Assembly: GCA_902792515.1 (NCBI GenBank)
Contig: CADAZX010000010.1
Location: 1-64,000 of the forward strand
Source of the DNA: an uncultured Ruminococcus sp.
GTDB taxonomy: Bacteria; Bacillota; Clostridia; UBA1212
Reading direction: 5' to 3'
DNA length: 64,000 nt
Shown: piece by piece, positions 34,514-43,974 of the stretch
How the letters are laid out: the number at the start of each line of letters is the position of its first letter
Numbering within the stretch: position 1 is the first letter of the stretch
Position numbers and translations under genes: made by a program
The notes under the pieces: generated by a model
The model's input: only the letters and a program-made list of their open reading frames with translations
Databases searched by the model: none
What the model was told of the DNA's origin: nothing

Positions 34514-36208
34514 ATGGAAAAGTTTTCGGAAATGAAATACGTGCGGCCCGACGTCGCATCGATCAAAAAACAGTATCTTGCCTTGATCAAGGAGTTTTCG
34601 GCCGCAGAGACCTTCGAGAAGGCGAACGAGACGTTCCTGAAGTCGCAGAAGCTGATGGAGGAGTTCGTCACGATGGTCGTGATCGCGGACGTCAGAAACA
34701 CGTGCGACATGTCGGACAAGTTCTACGAAGAGGAGAAAAAGTACCTCGACACGCAGACAGCCAAGCTCATGCCGGTCATGAAGAAGTCGATGCGCGCGCT
34801 CCTCAAAAACAAGTTTAGACCCGAGCTCGAAAATCTCTACGGCACTCACATGTTCAAGGACGCCGAGGTTTCCGAGTCGCTCATCAAGTGGAACATTATT
34901 CCTCTTACCATAAGGGAAAATCTGCTCTCGACCGAGTATTCCAAAACCGCCGCCAAGTGCTCGTGCGATTTCCGCGGCGAAAAGTGCAACTTCTACGGAC
35001 TTCTCCGTCACATGCAGTCGACCGACCGCGAAGAGCGCAGGGAGGCATTCAAGGCATGGGCCGGCCTTTACGAGGGCATCGCGCCGAAGCTTGACGAGAT
35101 CTACGGAAAAATGATCAAGATCCGCTGCAAGATCGCGAAGAGGCTCGGCTTCAAGGACTACACCTCCTACGCCTACCTGGCGAGAGGCCGCTACGATTAC
35201 GACCGCGTCAAGACAGCGGAGTTCCGCGAGGCGGTTCACAAGTACATAACCCCGCTTTGCGCGCGTCTTTATAAAGAGCAGGCCGAGGCGATCGGCGTCG
35301 ACAAGCTCCGGTGGTTCGATGAAGACGTAATCTTCCCGGACGGAAACGCGCTTCCGCAGGGCACGCCGGACGAGCTCGTTCAAAAGGCACGCGAAATGTA
35401 CCGCGAGATGTCGCCCGAGACAGGCGAGTTTTTCGACTTTATGACCGAGTACGAGATGTTCGACTTCGTCACGCGCGAAAACAAGCACCTCGGCGGCTAC
35501 TGCACGATGCTTCCGAAGTACAAGTCGCCGTTCATTTTCTCCAACTTCAACGGCACGTCCGCCGACATCGACGTTCTGACACACGAGGCCGGTCACGCGT
35601 TCCAGTACTTCTACGCGTCCAGAAGGCTCCCGATAGACAACATTGTCGGCTCGACAAGCGAGATCAACGAGATCCACTCGATGACGATGGAGCACTTCGC
35701 GTACCCATACATGGAAAAGTTTTTCGGCGAAAACGCCGACAAATACAGGTTCGCGCACTTTACCGAAGCGCTGAAAACGATTCCGTACCTCGTGTCTGTC
35801 GACGAATTCCAGCACCGCGTTTACGACAATCCCAAGTCGAAACCGGCCGACTGGCGCCGCTTCTGGAAGGAAACCGAGCAAAAATACATGCCGTGGCGCA
35901 GTTACGACGGAAACGAGTTCCTGGAGGGCGGCGGTTTCTGGATGCAGAAGCAGCACATCTTCCTGTACCCGTTCTACTACGTGGACTACGCGCTCGCGCA
36001 GATCGGCGCGTTCTCGCTCTACCGCAAAAAGGTCGAGGGCGGCGACGCGTGGGGCTCCTATCTGAAGCTCTGCGGTATGGGCGGCAAGTACGGCTACTTC
36101 GAGACGCTCGAGAAGGCGGGAATCCCGCTGCCGCTTAACGAGGAGACTGTCAAAGAGACGGCTGAGTTCGCCGCGAGACAGGCTGAAGAGCTGAAGGCGA
36201 AAATCTGA
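34514..36208 (+). CDS. M3 family oligoendopeptidase (PepF/thimet type)
   Basis: A 564-aa cytoplasmic zinc metallopeptidase that cuts short peptides. The zinc motif is HEAGH (about residue 356), with the second metal-ligand region SEINEIHSMTMEHF and a substrate loop with FWMQKQHIFLYPFYYVDYALAQ. Size and order match the M3B clade (oligoendopeptidase F relatives). ATG 34514 follows AAAAGGA; an in-frame ATG at 34481 lacks a site. A terminator just upstream means it is transcribed separately from the EPSP-like gene. Confidence 0.95.
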   Translation: MEKFSEMKYVRPDVASIKKQYLALIKEFSAAETFEKANETFLKSQKLMEEFVTMVVIADVRNTCDMSDKFYEEEKKYLDTQTAKLMPVMKKSMRALLKNKFRPELENLYGTHMFKDAEVSESLIKWNIIPLTIRENLLSTEYSKTAAKCSCDFRGEKCNFYGLLRHMQSTDREERREAFKAWAGLYEGIAPKLDEIYGKMIKIRCKIAKRLGFKDYTSYAYLARGRYDYDRVKTAEFREAVHKYITPLCARLYKEQAEAIGVDKLRWFDEDVIFPDGNALPQGTPDELVQKAREMYREMSPETGEFFDFMTEYEMFDFVTRENKHLGGYCTMLPKYKSPFIFSNFNGTSADIDVLTHEAGHAFQYFYASRRLPIDNIVGSTSEINEIHSMTMEHFAYPYMEKFFGENADKYRFAHFTEALKTIPYLVSVDEFQHRVYDNPKSKPADWRRFWKETEQKYMPWRSYDGNEFLEGGGFWMQKQHIFLYPFYYVDYALAQIGAFSLYRKKVEGGDAWGSYLKLCGMGGKYGYFETLEKAGIPLPLNEETVKETAEFAARQAEELKAKI

Positions 36209-36327
36209 GAGCGAAAATCTCAAAATCGATAATCCGAAGAGGAAAGATCTAAAGCGCGAATTCAAAAACACGGTAACGTCAGACGCCGGATACCGGTCCG
36301 GAGCATTAGACAGAAAGGACTCATAAT

Positions 36328-37413
36328 ATGGAGATAACCAAAATCGTAATCACGGGCGGGCCTTGCGCCGGCAAGACAACCGCCATGAGCTGGGTCCAGA
36401 ACGCGTTCACACAGAAGGGCTACAGGGTGCTTTTCGTGCCCGAGACAGCCACCGAACTCATAAACGGAGGCGTCGCGCCCTGGACGTGCGGCTCGAGTAC
36501 GGATTTCCAGAAAAACCTTCTCAGTCTGCAGCTCGTCAAGGAAAAGGTTTTTGAGGCCGCCGCGCGAACGATGGACGCCGAAAAAATACTTATGGTCTGC
36601 GACCGCGGCGCCCTCGACAACAAGGCATATATGAACGAACCGGACTTTTACAGGGTCGTAAAGGAGCTGGGAACCGACGAAGTGGCGCTCAGGGACAGCT
36701 ACGACGCCGTTTTCCACCTTGTAACAGCTGCGAAGGGGGCCGAGGAGTACTATACCACCGCCAACAACACCGCGAGGACGGAGACTCCCGAACAGGCCGC
36801 CGCCGCGGACGACAAGCTACTCTCCGCATGGGTCGGCCACCCGCATTTTCGGGTGATCGATAACTCAACGGGCTTTGAGGGAAAGATGCGGCGTCTCGTT
36901 TCCGAAATATCGTCCTTCCTTGGCGAGCCGGAGCAGGGCGAGGTAAAGAAAAAATATCTCATCGCTTACCCGGACGTTGATGCCCTTGAAGCCGACCCGA
37001 ACTGCCGGCGCATAGATATAATTCAGACATACCTTAAGACAGGTAGCGGCGAAGAGGTCCGCATCCGCCAGCGAGGCTTCGGCGGCAACTATATCTACTT
37101 CGCGACAGCGAAAAAGCTTGCCGGCGGCAGAAAGGTCGAGATCGAGCGGCGACTCACCGCGGAAGAGTACCTGAATCTTCTTATGGAGGCTGACCCCGAA
37201 AAGCGGCCGATCAGGAAGACAAGATACTGCATGGCGTACGGTTCGCAGTACTTCGAGATCGACGTGTTCCCGTTTTGGAACGACAGGGCGGTCCTGAAGG
37301 TCAACCTGAAGGACGAAAACGAGGAGCTCTCGCTGCCGGACTCGATAAAGATCCTGAAGGACGTCACGTTCGACGACGAGTACAGAAACTCCGCGATGGC
37401 GAGAATGAAGTAA
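36328..37413 (+). CDS. P-loop NTPase (AAA_28) fused to CYTH domain, TTD14-like
   Basis: The 361-aa product begins with a P-loop kinase/NTPase domain (ITGGPCAGKTTAMSW, VPETATELI, VCDRGALDNKAYM) and ends, from about residue 210, with a CYTH triphosphate-tunnel domain (KKYLIAYPDVDAL, IIQTYLKTGSGEEVRIRQRG, VEIERRLTAEEYLNLL, KTRYCMAYGSQYFEIDVFPFW). The same order occurs in the eukaryotic TTD14 protein, which binds GTP and phosphoinositide. CYTH domains cleave or bind inorganic polyphosphates, thiamine triphosphate or cyclic nucleotide precursors; the substrate here is open. ATG 36328 follows AAAGGA. Two radical SAM genes follow with gaps of 67 and 46 bp, so they may form one unit. Confidence 0.85.
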   Translation: MEITKIVITGGPCAGKTTAMSWVQNAFTQKGYRVLFVPETATELINGGVAPWTCGSSTDFQKNLLSLQLVKEKVFEAAARTMDAEKILMVCDRGALDNKAYMNEPDFYRVVKELGTDEVALRDSYDAVFHLVTAAKGAEEYYTTANNTARTETPEQAAAADDKLLSAWVGHPHFRVIDNSTGFEGKMRRLVSEISSFLGEPEQGEVKKKYLIAYPDVDALEADPNCRRIDIIQTYLKTGSGEEVRIRQRGFGGNYIYFATAKKLAGGRKVEIERRLTAEEYLNLLMEADPEKRPIRKTRYCMAYGSQYFEIDVFPFWNDRAVLKVNLKDENEELSLPDSIKILKDVTFDDEYRNSAMARMK

Positions 37414-37480
37414 AAAGGCACACGGCAGGGCAAGAGGCGGCGCAAATCGCGGCGTCTGACAGATTTTTGTTTACTTGATT

Positions 37481-38383
37481 ATGAAATTTTCGACTTTTTT
37501 CCGATTCGCCTCCTTCGGCGTAAAAACGATACTTTTTAAGAAAGAGGATCCGATTCTCGGAACCGTGATCGTGACGGACCGGTGCAACCTTCACTGCAAG
37601 CATTGCTCCGTTAACAACATCACGGCCGTTATGCACCCGTTCGCGCAGATCAGACAGGAAATGCAGGTTCTGTACGACATGGGCGTGCGGATCCTCTTCT
37701 TTTGCGGCGGCGAGACTTTCCTTTGGAGAGACGGCGACATGACGCTCCGTGCCCTGGTCCTCGAGGCGCGCAGGATGGGCTTTCTGATCGTGAACGTTGT
37801 GACTAACGGCACGTTCCCGATCGATCTTCCCGAGGCGGATCTGATACTTCTCAGCCTTGACGGCGACAGGGAGCACCACAACGAGATACGCGGCGACACG
37901 TACGACACCATTATGGAAAATATCGCGAACGCCACGGCCGGCAACATCTGCTTCTACATGGCGATCAACAAGATCAACAAGGATTGCGTCCGCCACGTGT
38001 GCGAAAAAGCCCGCGACACCAAAAACGTCAGAGCCGTGTCGTTCAATTTCCACACACCGTACCCTGACACCAAAGAGCTGGCGCTAAGCAGGGAGGAGAA
38101 GGCGGAGTGCTGCGAGACGATCAGGCAGATGATGAAGGAAGGGGCGCCTGTCTTCAACCTTAAGAGCGCGTTCCCGTACCTTGTGGACAACAGTTTTCCG
38201 ACGCCGTGCCGCCAGTGCGTTGTCATCGAAAACGGCAAGATCTCCGTCTGCGGGCGCTGCATCGACGTCCCGGGTCTTTGCGAAAAGTGCGGCTACTTTT
38301 TCGTGGCCGAGTACACTCTGCTGTTTAAGGGCAACCTGAAGGTCGTTTTTGAGATGCTGCGGACGTATCTGAAATATATTTGA
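37481..38383 (+). CDS. Radical SAM protein, SPASM-like C-terminus
   Basis: A 300-aa radical SAM enzyme with the CNLHCKHC cluster motif, CGGETF, VTNGTFPID and a C-terminal Cys set (PCRQCVV, CGRCID, LCEKCGYFF) that could bind auxiliary iron-sulfur clusters. The last 20 aa are hydrophobic and basic (LLFKGNLKVVFEMLRTYLKYI-like), hinting at membrane contact. It resembles COG0535-type enzymes, including those acting on lipids (HpnH group), but no family is certain. The ATG at 37481 has a weak binding site; a TTG lies two codons earlier. It is followed by a second radical SAM gene. Confidence 0.85.
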   Translation: MKFSTFFRFASFGVKTILFKKEDPILGTVIVTDRCNLHCKHCSVNNITAVMHPFAQIRQEMQVLYDMGVRILFFCGGETFLWRDGDMTLRALVLEARRMGFLIVNVVTNGTFPIDLPEADLILLSLDGDREHHNEIRGDTYDTIMENIANATAGNICFYMAINKINKDCVRHVCEKARDTKNVRAVSFNFHTPYPDTKELALSREEKAECCETIRQMMKEGAPVFNLKSAFPYLVDNSFPTPCRQCVVIENGKISVCGRCIDVPGLCEKCGYFFVAEYTLLFKGNLKVVFEMLRTYLKYI

Positions 38384-38429
38384 CGCGCGCGTCGCGCCGT
38401 ATGGGTTATTTATCTATTTATAGGCAAAA

Positions 38430-39683
38430 ATGAGCGTTCTTACAACCTTGACGAGAACGTGGCTCACGAGGACCGTGAAGCCGTTCACGTTCACAAGCGA
38501 ATACGACCGGGAGCTGCCCTTCGCGGAGTGCGAAAACCTCGGGATCTACGTGCACATACCTTTTTGCAGGAGCATTTGCGCCTTCTGCCCGTATTGCAAG
38601 GTCCCTTACGACCGTGAACTCTGCGACAGGTACGTCGACGCGCTGATCCGCGAGATACACGCGACCGGGAACACTTATGAAGGGAAGAAAAAGGTCACCA
38701 GCCTCTATTTCGGCGGCGGCACTCCGGCTCTCGCGGCGAACAGGATAAAAGAGATCGTAAACGCGCTGAACGACCACTTCACGATAACGGACGGCATCGG
38801 GCTGGAGCTCCACCCGGACAACGTCACACCGGAGACGCTAAGCGTTTTAAAGGACGCGGGAGTCACCAGAATCAGTATCGGCATCCAGTCCTTCTCCGGA
38901 AAATATCAGTCGGTTCTCGGCAGGAAGAAGATCGACACGGAGGCTCTACAGGCGGCGCTCCGCGCGGTGCCTTTTGAGACTGTTTCCATGGATCTTATTT
39001 TCGCGCTGCCGGGACAGACGTTCGAGGATCTTAAAACTGACGTGGATACGGCGTTTTCGACAGGCGCTAACCACGTGGCGATCTACCCGTTCATTGATTT
39101 TACGTTCACTTCGAGCCGTGTTCCCGAGATGCCCAAAAAACAGAAGCGCGAGCTGCTCGACCGCATCACGGACTACTGCCTCGGGAAGGGGTACACCAGG
39201 AACTCGATCTGGACTTTTTCGAGCGAACCGGACGCGAACTACTCGTCCATGACACGCGAGAATTTCATCGGGTTCGGCTGCTCGGCAACGAGTCTTTTCA
39301 GAGACAGCTTCAAGATCAACACATTCGACGTGAACGCCTACTGCGACCGCATAAACGCCGGGGAACCCGCCACGTCTCTCACGATACGCTTTACAGGTCG
39401 GCAGAGAATGGTCTACTGGCTTTTCTGGACTTCCTACAGCACGCGCCTCGACCCGGCCGGATTTGAACGCTTTTTCGGCGTTCCTCTCAAAAAAGCGTAC
39501 GGGTTTGAGCTGTGGCTGGCAGGAATTCTGGGATTCGTACGCAAAAAGGACGGCATACTCGAGATGACTCCCAAGGGCGCGTTCTACTACCACTACTACG
39601 AAAACTACTACACGCTCGCATACATCGACAAAATGTGGGGCATCATGCGGAAAGAGGCGTTTCCGGATAGAATAGAATTCTAG
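38430..39683 (+). CDS. HemN/HemW-like radical SAM protein (coproporphyrinogen oxidase family)
   Basis: A 417-aa radical SAM enzyme of the HemN/HemW type: GIYVHIPFCRSICAFCPYC, YFGGGTPA, ELHPDNVTPE, RISIGIQSF and MDLIFALPGQT. The iron-sulfur motif is C-x3-C-x2-C with an extra Cys three residues later. HemN-like members make heme, insert heme into enzymes (HemW), or catalyse methylation and cyclopropanation; no heme genes lie nearby. Its pairing with another radical SAM gene and the NTPase-CYTH gene suggests a joint pathway. It ends before a terminator at 39751. Confidence 0.88.
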   Translation: MSVLTTLTRTWLTRTVKPFTFTSEYDRELPFAECENLGIYVHIPFCRSICAFCPYCKVPYDRELCDRYVDALIREIHATGNTYEGKKKVTSLYFGGGTPALAANRIKEIVNALNDHFTITDGIGLELHPDNVTPETLSVLKDAGVTRISIGIQSFSGKYQSVLGRKKIDTEALQAALRAVPFETVSMDLIFALPGQTFEDLKTDVDTAFSTGANHVAIYPFIDFTFTSSRVPEMPKKQKRELLDRITDYCLGKGYTRNSIWTFSSEPDANYSSMTRENFIGFGCSATSLFRDSFKINTFDVNAYCDRINAGEPATSLTIRFTGRQRMVYWLFWTSYSTRLDPAGFERFFGVPLKKAYGFELWLAGILGFVRKKDGILEMTPKGAFYYHYYENYYTLAYIDKMWGIMRKEAFPDRIEF

Positions 39684-39750
39684 GGAGGCCGGCTGAGGAG
39701 CGCGATTTTCGCGGCCGGTGCGACGAAGCTTTTGTATTATGTGATTTTTG

Positions 39751-39779
39751 GCGTCTGTCTTCGCGGCAGGCGCTTTTTT
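39751..39779 (+). terminator. Rho-independent terminator after the radical SAM pair
   Basis: A 9-10 bp stem (from 39751, with two G-U pairs) closes around TTCG and is followed by six Ts (39774-39779). Confidence 0.8.
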
Positions 39780-39890
39780 GCATGCTTTGCGCGGTTTTTG
39801 CCGTACTTTTGAGCTTGTTTTCCGGCTCAGGCAGTATTTTTAGGCGGCCTCAATAATGCTTCGCGGTTTTGCGCCGGGAAGCGCCAAAAA

Positions 39891-39910
39891 CACCTTTAAA
39901 CACCTTTAAA
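39891..39910. repeat. 10-bp tandem duplication upstream of the popT-like gene
   Basis: CACCTTTAAA occurs at 39891-39900 and 39901-39910. Confidence 0.8.
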
Positions 39911-39934
39911 ACGCCTTGAAAACGCTAATTTCAA

Positions 39935-39963
39935 TTGATTTTCCGGCCGAAATGTGGTATTAT
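39935..39963 (+). promoter_or_regulatory. Promoter of the popT-trmK operon, extended -10 type
   Basis: TTGATT at 39935-39940, a 17-bp spacer ending GAAATGTGG, TATTAT at 39958-39963. Confidence 0.8.
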
Positions 39964-40028
39964 ATATTGGGGTGGTGTGGAATTCCCGCCGCCCCGGAAA
40001 ATCATTAACGAAAGCAGGACTTTTCTTT

Positions 40029-41186
40029 ATGCTTCTGACCGCCTTTCACGGATTTTCGATGGCCGTCGCGGATGCCGTTCCGGGCGTTTCCGGCGGAACC
40101 ATCGGGTTCATTCTGGGGTTTTACGAAAAATTCATCACCTCGCTTCACGACATCGTGAGCAAAGACAAATCGAAGCGGAAAGCCGCGCTCATCTACCTTC
40201 TGAAACTCGGCGCCGGCTGGATCGTGGGCATCGTTCTGTGCCTCCTTCTGCTGTCAAAACTTTTTGAAACGCACGTTTACATTCTGTGCTCCGCGTTCAT
40301 CGGACTGACGATCGCCTCCATCCCTTTTATTATAAAAGACGAGATCAAGTGCATCCGCGGGAAATACTACAACCTTGTGTTCACGCTGCTCGGCGCGGCG
40401 CTGGTTGTAGGCGTTGTGATGCTCAGAAAGACGAGCCTCATGTCCGCGAAGATCAGTTTTATCGACGGCCTTGAGCCGTGGCAGTATTTCTACGTGTTCA
40501 TCGCGGGCGTCGTCGCTATCGCGGCGATGATACTTCCGGGAATTTCCGGTTCGACGGTGCTGCTCATTTTCGGTACGTACGTGCCGGCTGTCGCGGCCGC
40601 CGGAGAGGCTTTCCACCTGAGGCTTTCGTGGCACATGATCCTCGGTCTCAGCGCGATGGGGCTCGGCGTTATCGTCGGCGCTCTCGTGTCTATAAAGGGC
40701 ATTAAAACGGCGCTTGAGAAGTTCAGAAGCCAGACGGTCTACTGTGTGCTCGGAATGATGCTCGGGTCGATCTACGCGATCGCCGTGGGGCCTGAGAGTC
40801 TTAAGGAGGCAAAGCCCGCGATGACGCTTGCGATCGGAACGGAGAGCGGGCTCAGAATCGTGCCGTTCCTTGTAGGCGCGGCAGTTCTCGTGGGACTTGA
40901 GCTTATAAGAATTAGCACGGAGAAAAGACTCGCCGCGAAGGGCGGTGCGAACGGACAGGACGCCGGAAACGCGGAAGCTTCAACCGTTGATGCTTTGGAA
41001 ACAGACGTTGACGCCGCTCTTGAGGAGGAAGTCGAAGAGGCTGTCGAAAACACTCTCGAAGAGGCGATCGCAGGAGCGGGAGCCGCCGAGGGCGTTTTCG
41101 TGGAGACCGGCGAGACGTTCGGGAGCGTTGAAGGGGCCGCCGGAGAGAGCGGACTTTCCGAGGCGCCGGGAGATGATGAGTCGTGA
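40029..41186 (+). CDS. DUF368 polyprenyl-phosphate transporter (PopT-like)
   Basis: A 385-aa membrane protein with 8-9 helices. It carries the DUF368 signatures ADAVPGVSGGTIGFILGFYE (N-terminal repeat) and MILPGISGSTVLLIFGTY (second repeat). DUF368 proteins, named PopT/UptA in recent work, return undecaprenyl phosphate to the inner face of the membrane for wall synthesis. After residue 300 comes a cytoplasmic tail of about 75 very acidic residues (many Glu, Ala), not usual for the family. ATG 40029 follows GCAGGA. The stop overlaps trmK (4 bp). Confidence 0.9.
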   Translation: MLLTAFHGFSMAVADAVPGVSGGTIGFILGFYEKFITSLHDIVSKDKSKRKAALIYLLKLGAGWIVGIVLCLLLLSKLFETHVYILCSAFIGLTIASIPFIIKDEIKCIRGKYYNLVFTLLGAALVVGVVMLRKTSLMSAKISFIDGLEPWQYFYVFIAGVVAIAAMILPGISGSTVLLIFGTYVPAVAAAGEAFHLRLSWHMILGLSAMGLGVIVGALVSIKGIKTALEKFRSQTVYCVLGMMLGSIYAIAVGPESLKEAKPAMTLAIGTESGLRIVPFLVGAAVLVGLELIRISTEKRLAAKGGANGQDAGNAEASTVDALETDVDAALEEEVEEAVENTLEEAIAGAGAAEGVFVETGETFGSVEGAAGESGLSEAPGDDES

Positions 41187-41920
41187 GAGACGGCGTTCTT
41201 TCCTCAAGACTTACTTTTGTAAAAAAGATCGCGGGAACGTGCGGGACGGTTGCCGACATAGGGACAGACCACGCGCTGCTTCCGATCTCGATGGTGGCGG
41301 AGGGCTGCGCGGAAAATGCGATTTTGACCGACGTCAGAAAAGGACCGCTTGAGGCCGCCGTCAGGGGCATAGAAAAGTACTGCCCGGAGAAGCGTGGCGA
41401 GTTCGAGCTGAGGCATGGGAACGGCCTTTCGGTGCTTGAACCCGGCGAGGCTGACGTGATCACGGTTTGCGGCATGGGCGGACTCCTTATAGCGGAGATA
41501 CTTGAAGCGTCGCCGGAGGTCGCGAAAGCGTGTCCGAAGCTCGTTTTGCAGCCGAATACGTGCGTCGGCGAGCTGAGGCGTTTTCTGTGGGATAACGGAT
41601 ACGCGATAACTGCTGAGCAGGGGCTCGCGGAGGCGGGTCATCCGTACGCGATTATTCAGTGCAGATACACGGGCGAAAAGAGGGCGCGCGCGGGCGGCGA
41701 CGTTGTAAACGCGGTTCGCGAATACCTCGGAGACCTGATGGGAACGGAACCCGACAGGGACGACCTGAAATACTTTTCGCTCATTTCAAAAAAAGCCGCG
41801 AGAGTCGTCGCGGCAATAAGAAGCGCCGGAACGGAGACGTCCGTAAGGGACGCGGAGAGGATCGCGTTTTACGAGGCGGTTCTCGCGGAGACGGCGCGAA
41901 TTACCGGAGGTACATTATGA
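41183..41920 (+). CDS. trmK: tRNA (adenine-22-N1)-methyltransferase TrmK
   Basis: A 245-aa SAM-dependent methyltransferase that forms m1A22 in tRNAs of Gram-positive bacteria. It has the SAM loop VADIGTDHALLP, TDVRKGPLEAA, ITVCGMGGLLIAEIL and LQPNTCVGELRRFL as in the YqfN/TrmK family. Start GTG at 41183 overlaps the end of popT (GTGA), and the TGA overlaps the ATG of the Nif3-like gene. trmK next to a Nif3-like gene is a conserved Firmicutes pair. Confidence 0.94.
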   Translation: MRDGVLSSRLTFVKKIAGTCGTVADIGTDHALLPISMVAEGCAENAILTDVRKGPLEAAVRGIEKYCPEKRGEFELRHGNGLSVLEPGEADVITVCGMGGLLIAEILEASPEVAKACPKLVLQPNTCVGELRRFLWDNGYAITAEQGLAEAGHPYAIIQCRYTGEKRARAGGDVVNAVREYLGDLMGTEPDRDDLKYFSLISKKAARVVAAIRSAGTETSVRDAERIAFYEAVLAETARITGGTL

Positions 41921-42732
41921 GACACAGCGACATAATTGATTGGATCGAAGTTTTCGCACCGGTTGAGACCGCCTGCGAGTGGGATAACGTGGGACTTATG
42001 GCGGGAAGCCGCGACGACGTTACGCGCGGGGTGATATTCTGCCTCGACCTCACAGCCGACATTCTGGACAAGGCGGCGCGCGCCGGAATCAACCTCATTG
42101 TGACGCACCATCCGCTCATTTTCGACCGCGAGGCGGAAATAAAGCCGGACAGCGTTCTCGGAAAGAAGCTCGCGACCATCGCGGAGAAGAAGATCACTGT
42201 CTACTCGGCGCACACTAATCTTGACTACGCGCGCGGCGGCATCAACGACGTTTTCGCTTCCAGGCTCGGCCTTGTGAAAATGAAGACTGATCAGGACGGC
42301 CTCCACAGGTTCGGCGACCTTCCCGGCCCGAGAGCCGTTAGCGAATTCGTCGACGAGAAGACCGCGGACTTCAACAGCTTCAACAGCAAGGTCGTGCTTC
42401 CGGACTCGATGTCTCCGGACGACAACGTCGTGAGAGCGGGCGTCTGCTGCGGTTCGTTCGACGGCGAGACAGACTGGCTTGTCAGGAACGGCGTCGACAT
42501 TCTTGTCACGGGCGAGATGAAGCACCACCACGCGATTCTTCTTAAAGAACTCGGCATCGCGGCGCTTGAACTCGGCCACTACGAAACCGAGATCGACGGA
42601 GTGAAATCGCTGGCGGCGCACGTGAAAAAGAGCCTCGAGTCGCAACTTCAGCAGGACAAGGTCTCGGTCAAGATCGCATCGAAAACGAACCCATACTGCG
42701 ACATTCTCTTCCTCGAGGAGAACGGACTCTGA
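41917..42732 (+). CDS. Nif3-like dinuclear metal centre protein
   Basis: A 271-aa NIF3/YbgI/YqfO-family protein. It has the metal-binding pair VTHHPLIF and ALELGHYETE, plus CEWDNVGLMAG near the start and SAHTNLDYARGGIND. Structures of the family show hexamers with a dinuclear metal site; the substrate is unsettled, with GTP cyclohydrolase-like and tRNA-related roles suggested. It lacks the long central insertion of YqfO, so it is the short form. ATG 41917 follows CGGAGG and overlaps trmK. Confidence 0.92.
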   Translation: MRHSDIIDWIEVFAPVETACEWDNVGLMAGSRDDVTRGVIFCLDLTADILDKAARAGINLIVTHHPLIFDREAEIKPDSVLGKKLATIAEKKITVYSAHTNLDYARGGINDVFASRLGLVKMKTDQDGLHRFGDLPGPRAVSEFVDEKTADFNSFNSKVVLPDSMSPDDNVVRAGVCCGSFDGETDWLVRNGVDILVTGEMKHHHAILLKELGIAALELGHYETEIDGVKSLAAHVKKSLESQLQQDKVSVKIASKTNPYCDILFLEENGL

Positions 42733-42833
42733 TCAATTGCTAAAACCGCCGCGAAGGGCAAAAAGCGCGGCGAGCCGCCGGATTAAAAACGGCGAAAAAT
42801 CCATAAATTAAGGTAAAAACGAAAAGGCGTAAA

Positions 42834-43850
42834 ATGGCTGAAGTCATCACACTCGGAATAGAGAGCAGCTGTGACGAGACGTCCGCTGCGGTTGCGGTAA
42901 ACGGGCGGAAAATACTCTCGAACGTTATCGCGTCGTCGCTGGACCTTCACAGGCAGTACGGCGGCGTCGTTCCGGAGATCGCGTCGCGCAAGCACCTGGA
43001 GTTCATAATTCCGGTCATCGACAGCGCGATTAAAGAGGCGGGAATCGAGCCTTCGCGGATCGACGCGATCGGCGTGACTTACGGACCCGGCCTCGTGGGG
43101 GGACTTCTTGTCGGACTCATGGCCGCGAAGGGACTCGCGTTTTCGCTCGGAAAGCCTCTTGTAGGCGTCCACCACCTCGAAGGCCACATAGCGGCGAATT
43201 TTCCGGAAAATCCCGGGCTGGAGCCTCCGTTCACGGCGCTCGTGGCGTCGGGCGGCCACTCGCACATCGTCCTTGTCGAGGACTACGGAAAGTACAAAAT
43301 CGTGGGCAGAACGCGCGACGACGCCGCGGGAGAGGCGTACGACAAGTGCGCGAGGGAACTCGGCCTCGGCTACCCGGGCGGCCCCGTGATCGACAGAACC
43401 GCGAAAAACGGCGATCCGCACGCGTTCGATTTTCCGCGTACAAGATTCAAGGATTCGTACGATTTCAGCTTTTCCGGCATCAAGACAGCCGTTCTCAACT
43501 GCGTCAACCGCATGAGGATGAAGGGCGAGGAGATACCTGTAGCCGACGTCTGCGCGTCGTTCCAGCACGCGGTCTGCTCGGTCCTGTGCGATAATACTTT
43601 TAAAGCGGCACGCGCGAACGGTACGGACACAGTTGTGCTCGCCGGCGGCGTCGCCGCCAACTCGTGCCTGCGGGCGATGTTCGAAAAGACTGCCGCATCG
43701 CGAAAAATGAAATTCTACCGTCCGTCGCCTGTTCTGTGCACGGACAACGGCGCGATGATCGCGTGCGCCGCGTACTACGCCTTTTTGAACGGCCGCGTAT
43801 CCGGTGACAATCTGAACGCCGCCGCCTCGCTTTCGCTCGAGGATATTTGA
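42834..43850 (+). CDS. tsaD: tRNA t6A threonylcarbamoyltransferase TsaD
   Basis: A 338-aa ASKHA-fold protein that transfers threonylcarbamoyl to A37 of tRNA. Iron ligands lie in the HHLEGH motif (about 112-117) and in the C-terminal [10 protein letters not shown]; other hallmarks are [26 protein letters not shown] and ASGGHSHI. It works with TsaB and TsaE at 31256-32519. It sits behind trmK and the Nif3-like gene, so tRNA-modification genes cluster here too. The ribosome binding site is weak. Confidence 0.97.
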   Translation: MAEVITLGIESSCDETSAAVAVNGRKILSNVIASSLDLHRQYGGVVPEIASRKHLEFIIPVIDSAIKEAGIEPSRIDAIGVTYGPGLVGGLLVGLMAAKGLAFSLGKPLVGVHHLEGHIAANFPENPGLEPPFTALVASGGHSHIVLVEDYGKYKIVGRTRDDAAGEAYDKCARELGLGYPGGPVIDRTAKNGDPHAFDFPRTRFKDSYDFSFSGIKTAVLNCVNRMRMKGEEIPVADVCASFQHAVCSVLCDNTFKAARANGTDTVVLAGGVAANSCLRAMFEKTAASRKMKFYRPSPVLCTDNGAMIACAAYYAFLNGRVSGDNLNAAASLSLEDI

Positions 43851-43974
43851 TTTTGAAAAACAGAGCGGCCTTTACCGGTGTTGGCGTTTGAACGCGCTGC
43901 TTGCGCGACGCTTCACGGCCATAAAACGCGCGGATTACGCAGTCGCCGCTCTTAAACTATGGAGGACAAGTCCA

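Larger units (their letters stand above)
39684..40028. other. Intergenic region: terminator, 10-bp duplication, promoter
   Basis: This 345-bp gap has no gene. It contains the terminator at 39751-39779, a 10-bp tandem duplication at 39891-39910 and the popT promoter at 39935-39963. Confidence 0.7.
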
